From positions 1 through 5,989 of the forward strand of contig JACQFK010000464.1 in the NCBI GenBank assembly GCA_016200125.1: DNA of 5,989 nt, in the 5' to 3' direction. The stretch's first letter is position 1. Each line of letters begins with the position of its first letter. The notes under the pieces were generated by a model. It did no database searches and was not told the origin of the DNA. It worked only from the letters and a program-made list of their open reading frames with translations. This stretch comes from Planctomycetota bacterium. Its GTDB lineage: Bacteria > Planctomycetota > MHYJ01 > JACPRB01. The translations under genes were made by a program, and so were the position numbers. Below are positions 5,348 through 5,989 of this stretch, piece after piece.

Positions 5348-5989
5348 ATGGACATGCGAGCCTTGATCCTCCTGGCGATGCTCCCTTTCGCGGGACAGGC
5401 AGATCAGCAGGCAACCCTGCTGAAGACCTTCCGCGAGGAATTCCTCCCGATCACGCCCGGGCAGAAAGAGTTCCCGGCGGCCTTCACGATGGGGAGCGCC
5501 GCGGAGACGCCCGTCCACGAAGTGAAGATCGCGTACCCCTTCCAGGTCGCCCGCTACGAGGTCCCGCAGAATCTCTGGGAATCCGTGATGGGCGAGAATC
5601 CCAGCCGCTGGAAGGGGAAGCGAAACTCCGTCGAGATGCTTTCCTTCGACGAGGCCGTCGAGTTCTGCCGGAAGGCCACCGAGCTGATGCGGGCGGCGAA
5701 GCTCATCGAAGCGGGACAGCTGATCCGGCTGCCCTCCGAGGCGGAGTGGGAGTACGTCGCGCGCGCGGGAACGACGACGAAGTACTCGTTCGGCGACGAC
5801 GTGAAGGACCTGGACGCCCACGGGTGGCACAGGGGCAACGCGGCGGGCAACGATCCGCCGGTCGGTGCGAAGAAGCCGAATCCCTGGAATTTGTACGACG
5901 TCCACGGCTATCTCTGGGAGTGGTGCGCCGACGTCTGGCACGACACCTACGAGGGCGCGCCGAAGGACGGCTCGGCGTGGACCGCCGGC
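5348..5989 (+). CDS. 5' part of a secreted SUMF1 / formylglycine-generating-enzyme-fold protein
   Basis: 214 codons are open to the window edge, so the 3' end is missing. The start is ATG 5348. ATG 5354 is an equally possible start, giving MRALILLAMLPFAG. Both give a signal peptide with cleavage near AGQA-D. The SUMF1/FGE-sulfatase fold is clear: F46-T-M-G-S, the AYPFQVARYEV strand at 62-72, M81-G-E-N-P-S-R-W, the LSFDEAVEFCR helix at 98-108, the signature RLPSEAEWEYVARAG at 127-141, FGDD at 148-151, PVGAKKPNPWNLYDVHG at 171-187 and LWEWCADVW at 189-197. Family members oxidise a sulfatase cysteine to formylglycine or serve other roles (hydroxylation, binding). The copper-binding cysteines of true FGE lie further C-terminal, outside the window, so activity cannot be judged. 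G187-Y stands where most members have G-N before WEW. No sulfatase is adjacent. There is no good ribosome-binding site, because the leader is the right arm of the palindrome. Confidence 0.85.
   Translation, partial: MDMRALILLAMLPFAGQADQQATLLKTFREEFLPITPGQKEFPAAFTMGSAAETPVHEVKIAYPFQVARYEVPQNLWESVMGENPSRWKGKRNSVEMLSFDEAVEFCRKATELMRAAKLIEAGQLIRLPSEAEWEYVARAGTTTKYSFGDDVKDLDAHGWHRGNAAGNDPPVGAKKPNPWNLYDVHGYLWEWCADVWHDTYEGAPKDGSAWTAG

Noticed and set aside
1..5989. Idea that the window encodes one new multi-gene system
   Set aside because: The genes sit in separate convergent and divergent units with different themes, and only two overlapping pairs suggest joint function. The sequence does not support a single system.

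Overview
The window is a GC-rich bacterial segment whose codons mostly end in G or C. It holds six reading units, closely packed on both strands. Several features suggest a planctomycete or a similar uncultured lineage with a large secretome. These are a helical N-terminal segment of the kind common in planctomycete surface proteins (gene 1), an FHA protein with two GspE-N-like helical modules, a secreted concanavalin-A-like protein, and a secreted sulfatase-modifying-factor (SUMF1/FGE)-like protein. This assignment comes from family resemblance recalled from memory. There is no rRNA, tRNA or other phylogenetic marker in the window.

Layout from left to right. (1) Positions 1-756, + strand: the 3' part of a gene ending in a carbohydrate-binding-like beta-sandwich. 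(2) Positions 756-1706, + strand: a zinc-ribbon protein of unknown function, coupled to gene 1 through a one-base TGATG overlap. (3) A small inverted repeat lies between this pair and a convergent pair on the - strand. (4) The convergent pair is one two-gene unit: an FHA protein (3791 down to 2547), then a secreted jelly-roll/LamG-like protein (2550 down to 1729), joined by a four-base ATGA overlap. A TATAAT box and a clear ribosome-binding site precede the FHA gene. (5) Positions 5173-3875, - strand: a secreted alpha/beta hydrolase whose frame is cut by an in-frame TAG at 4283-4285. The same frame continues for 135 clean codons through a fibronectin-III-like tail. (6) Positions 5222-5344, between divergent genes: a long imperfect palindrome built from octamers of the form CACnGRGn around a C6/G6 core. 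(7) From 5348 to the window end, + strand: the 5' part of a secreted SUMF1/FGE-fold gene.

The genes do not form a recognisable pathway. The shared theme is extracytoplasmic proteins (carbohydrate-binding-like, LamG-like, hydrolase, SUMF1-like) with one cytoplasmic phosphothreonine-reader candidate and one zinc-ribbon protein. The two tight overlaps are the best evidence for functional pairs. I see no mobile element with a transposase, no CRISPR array, no RNA gene and no convincing new defence or metabolic system. The two most unusual items are the amber-interrupted hydrolase and the octamer palindrome.
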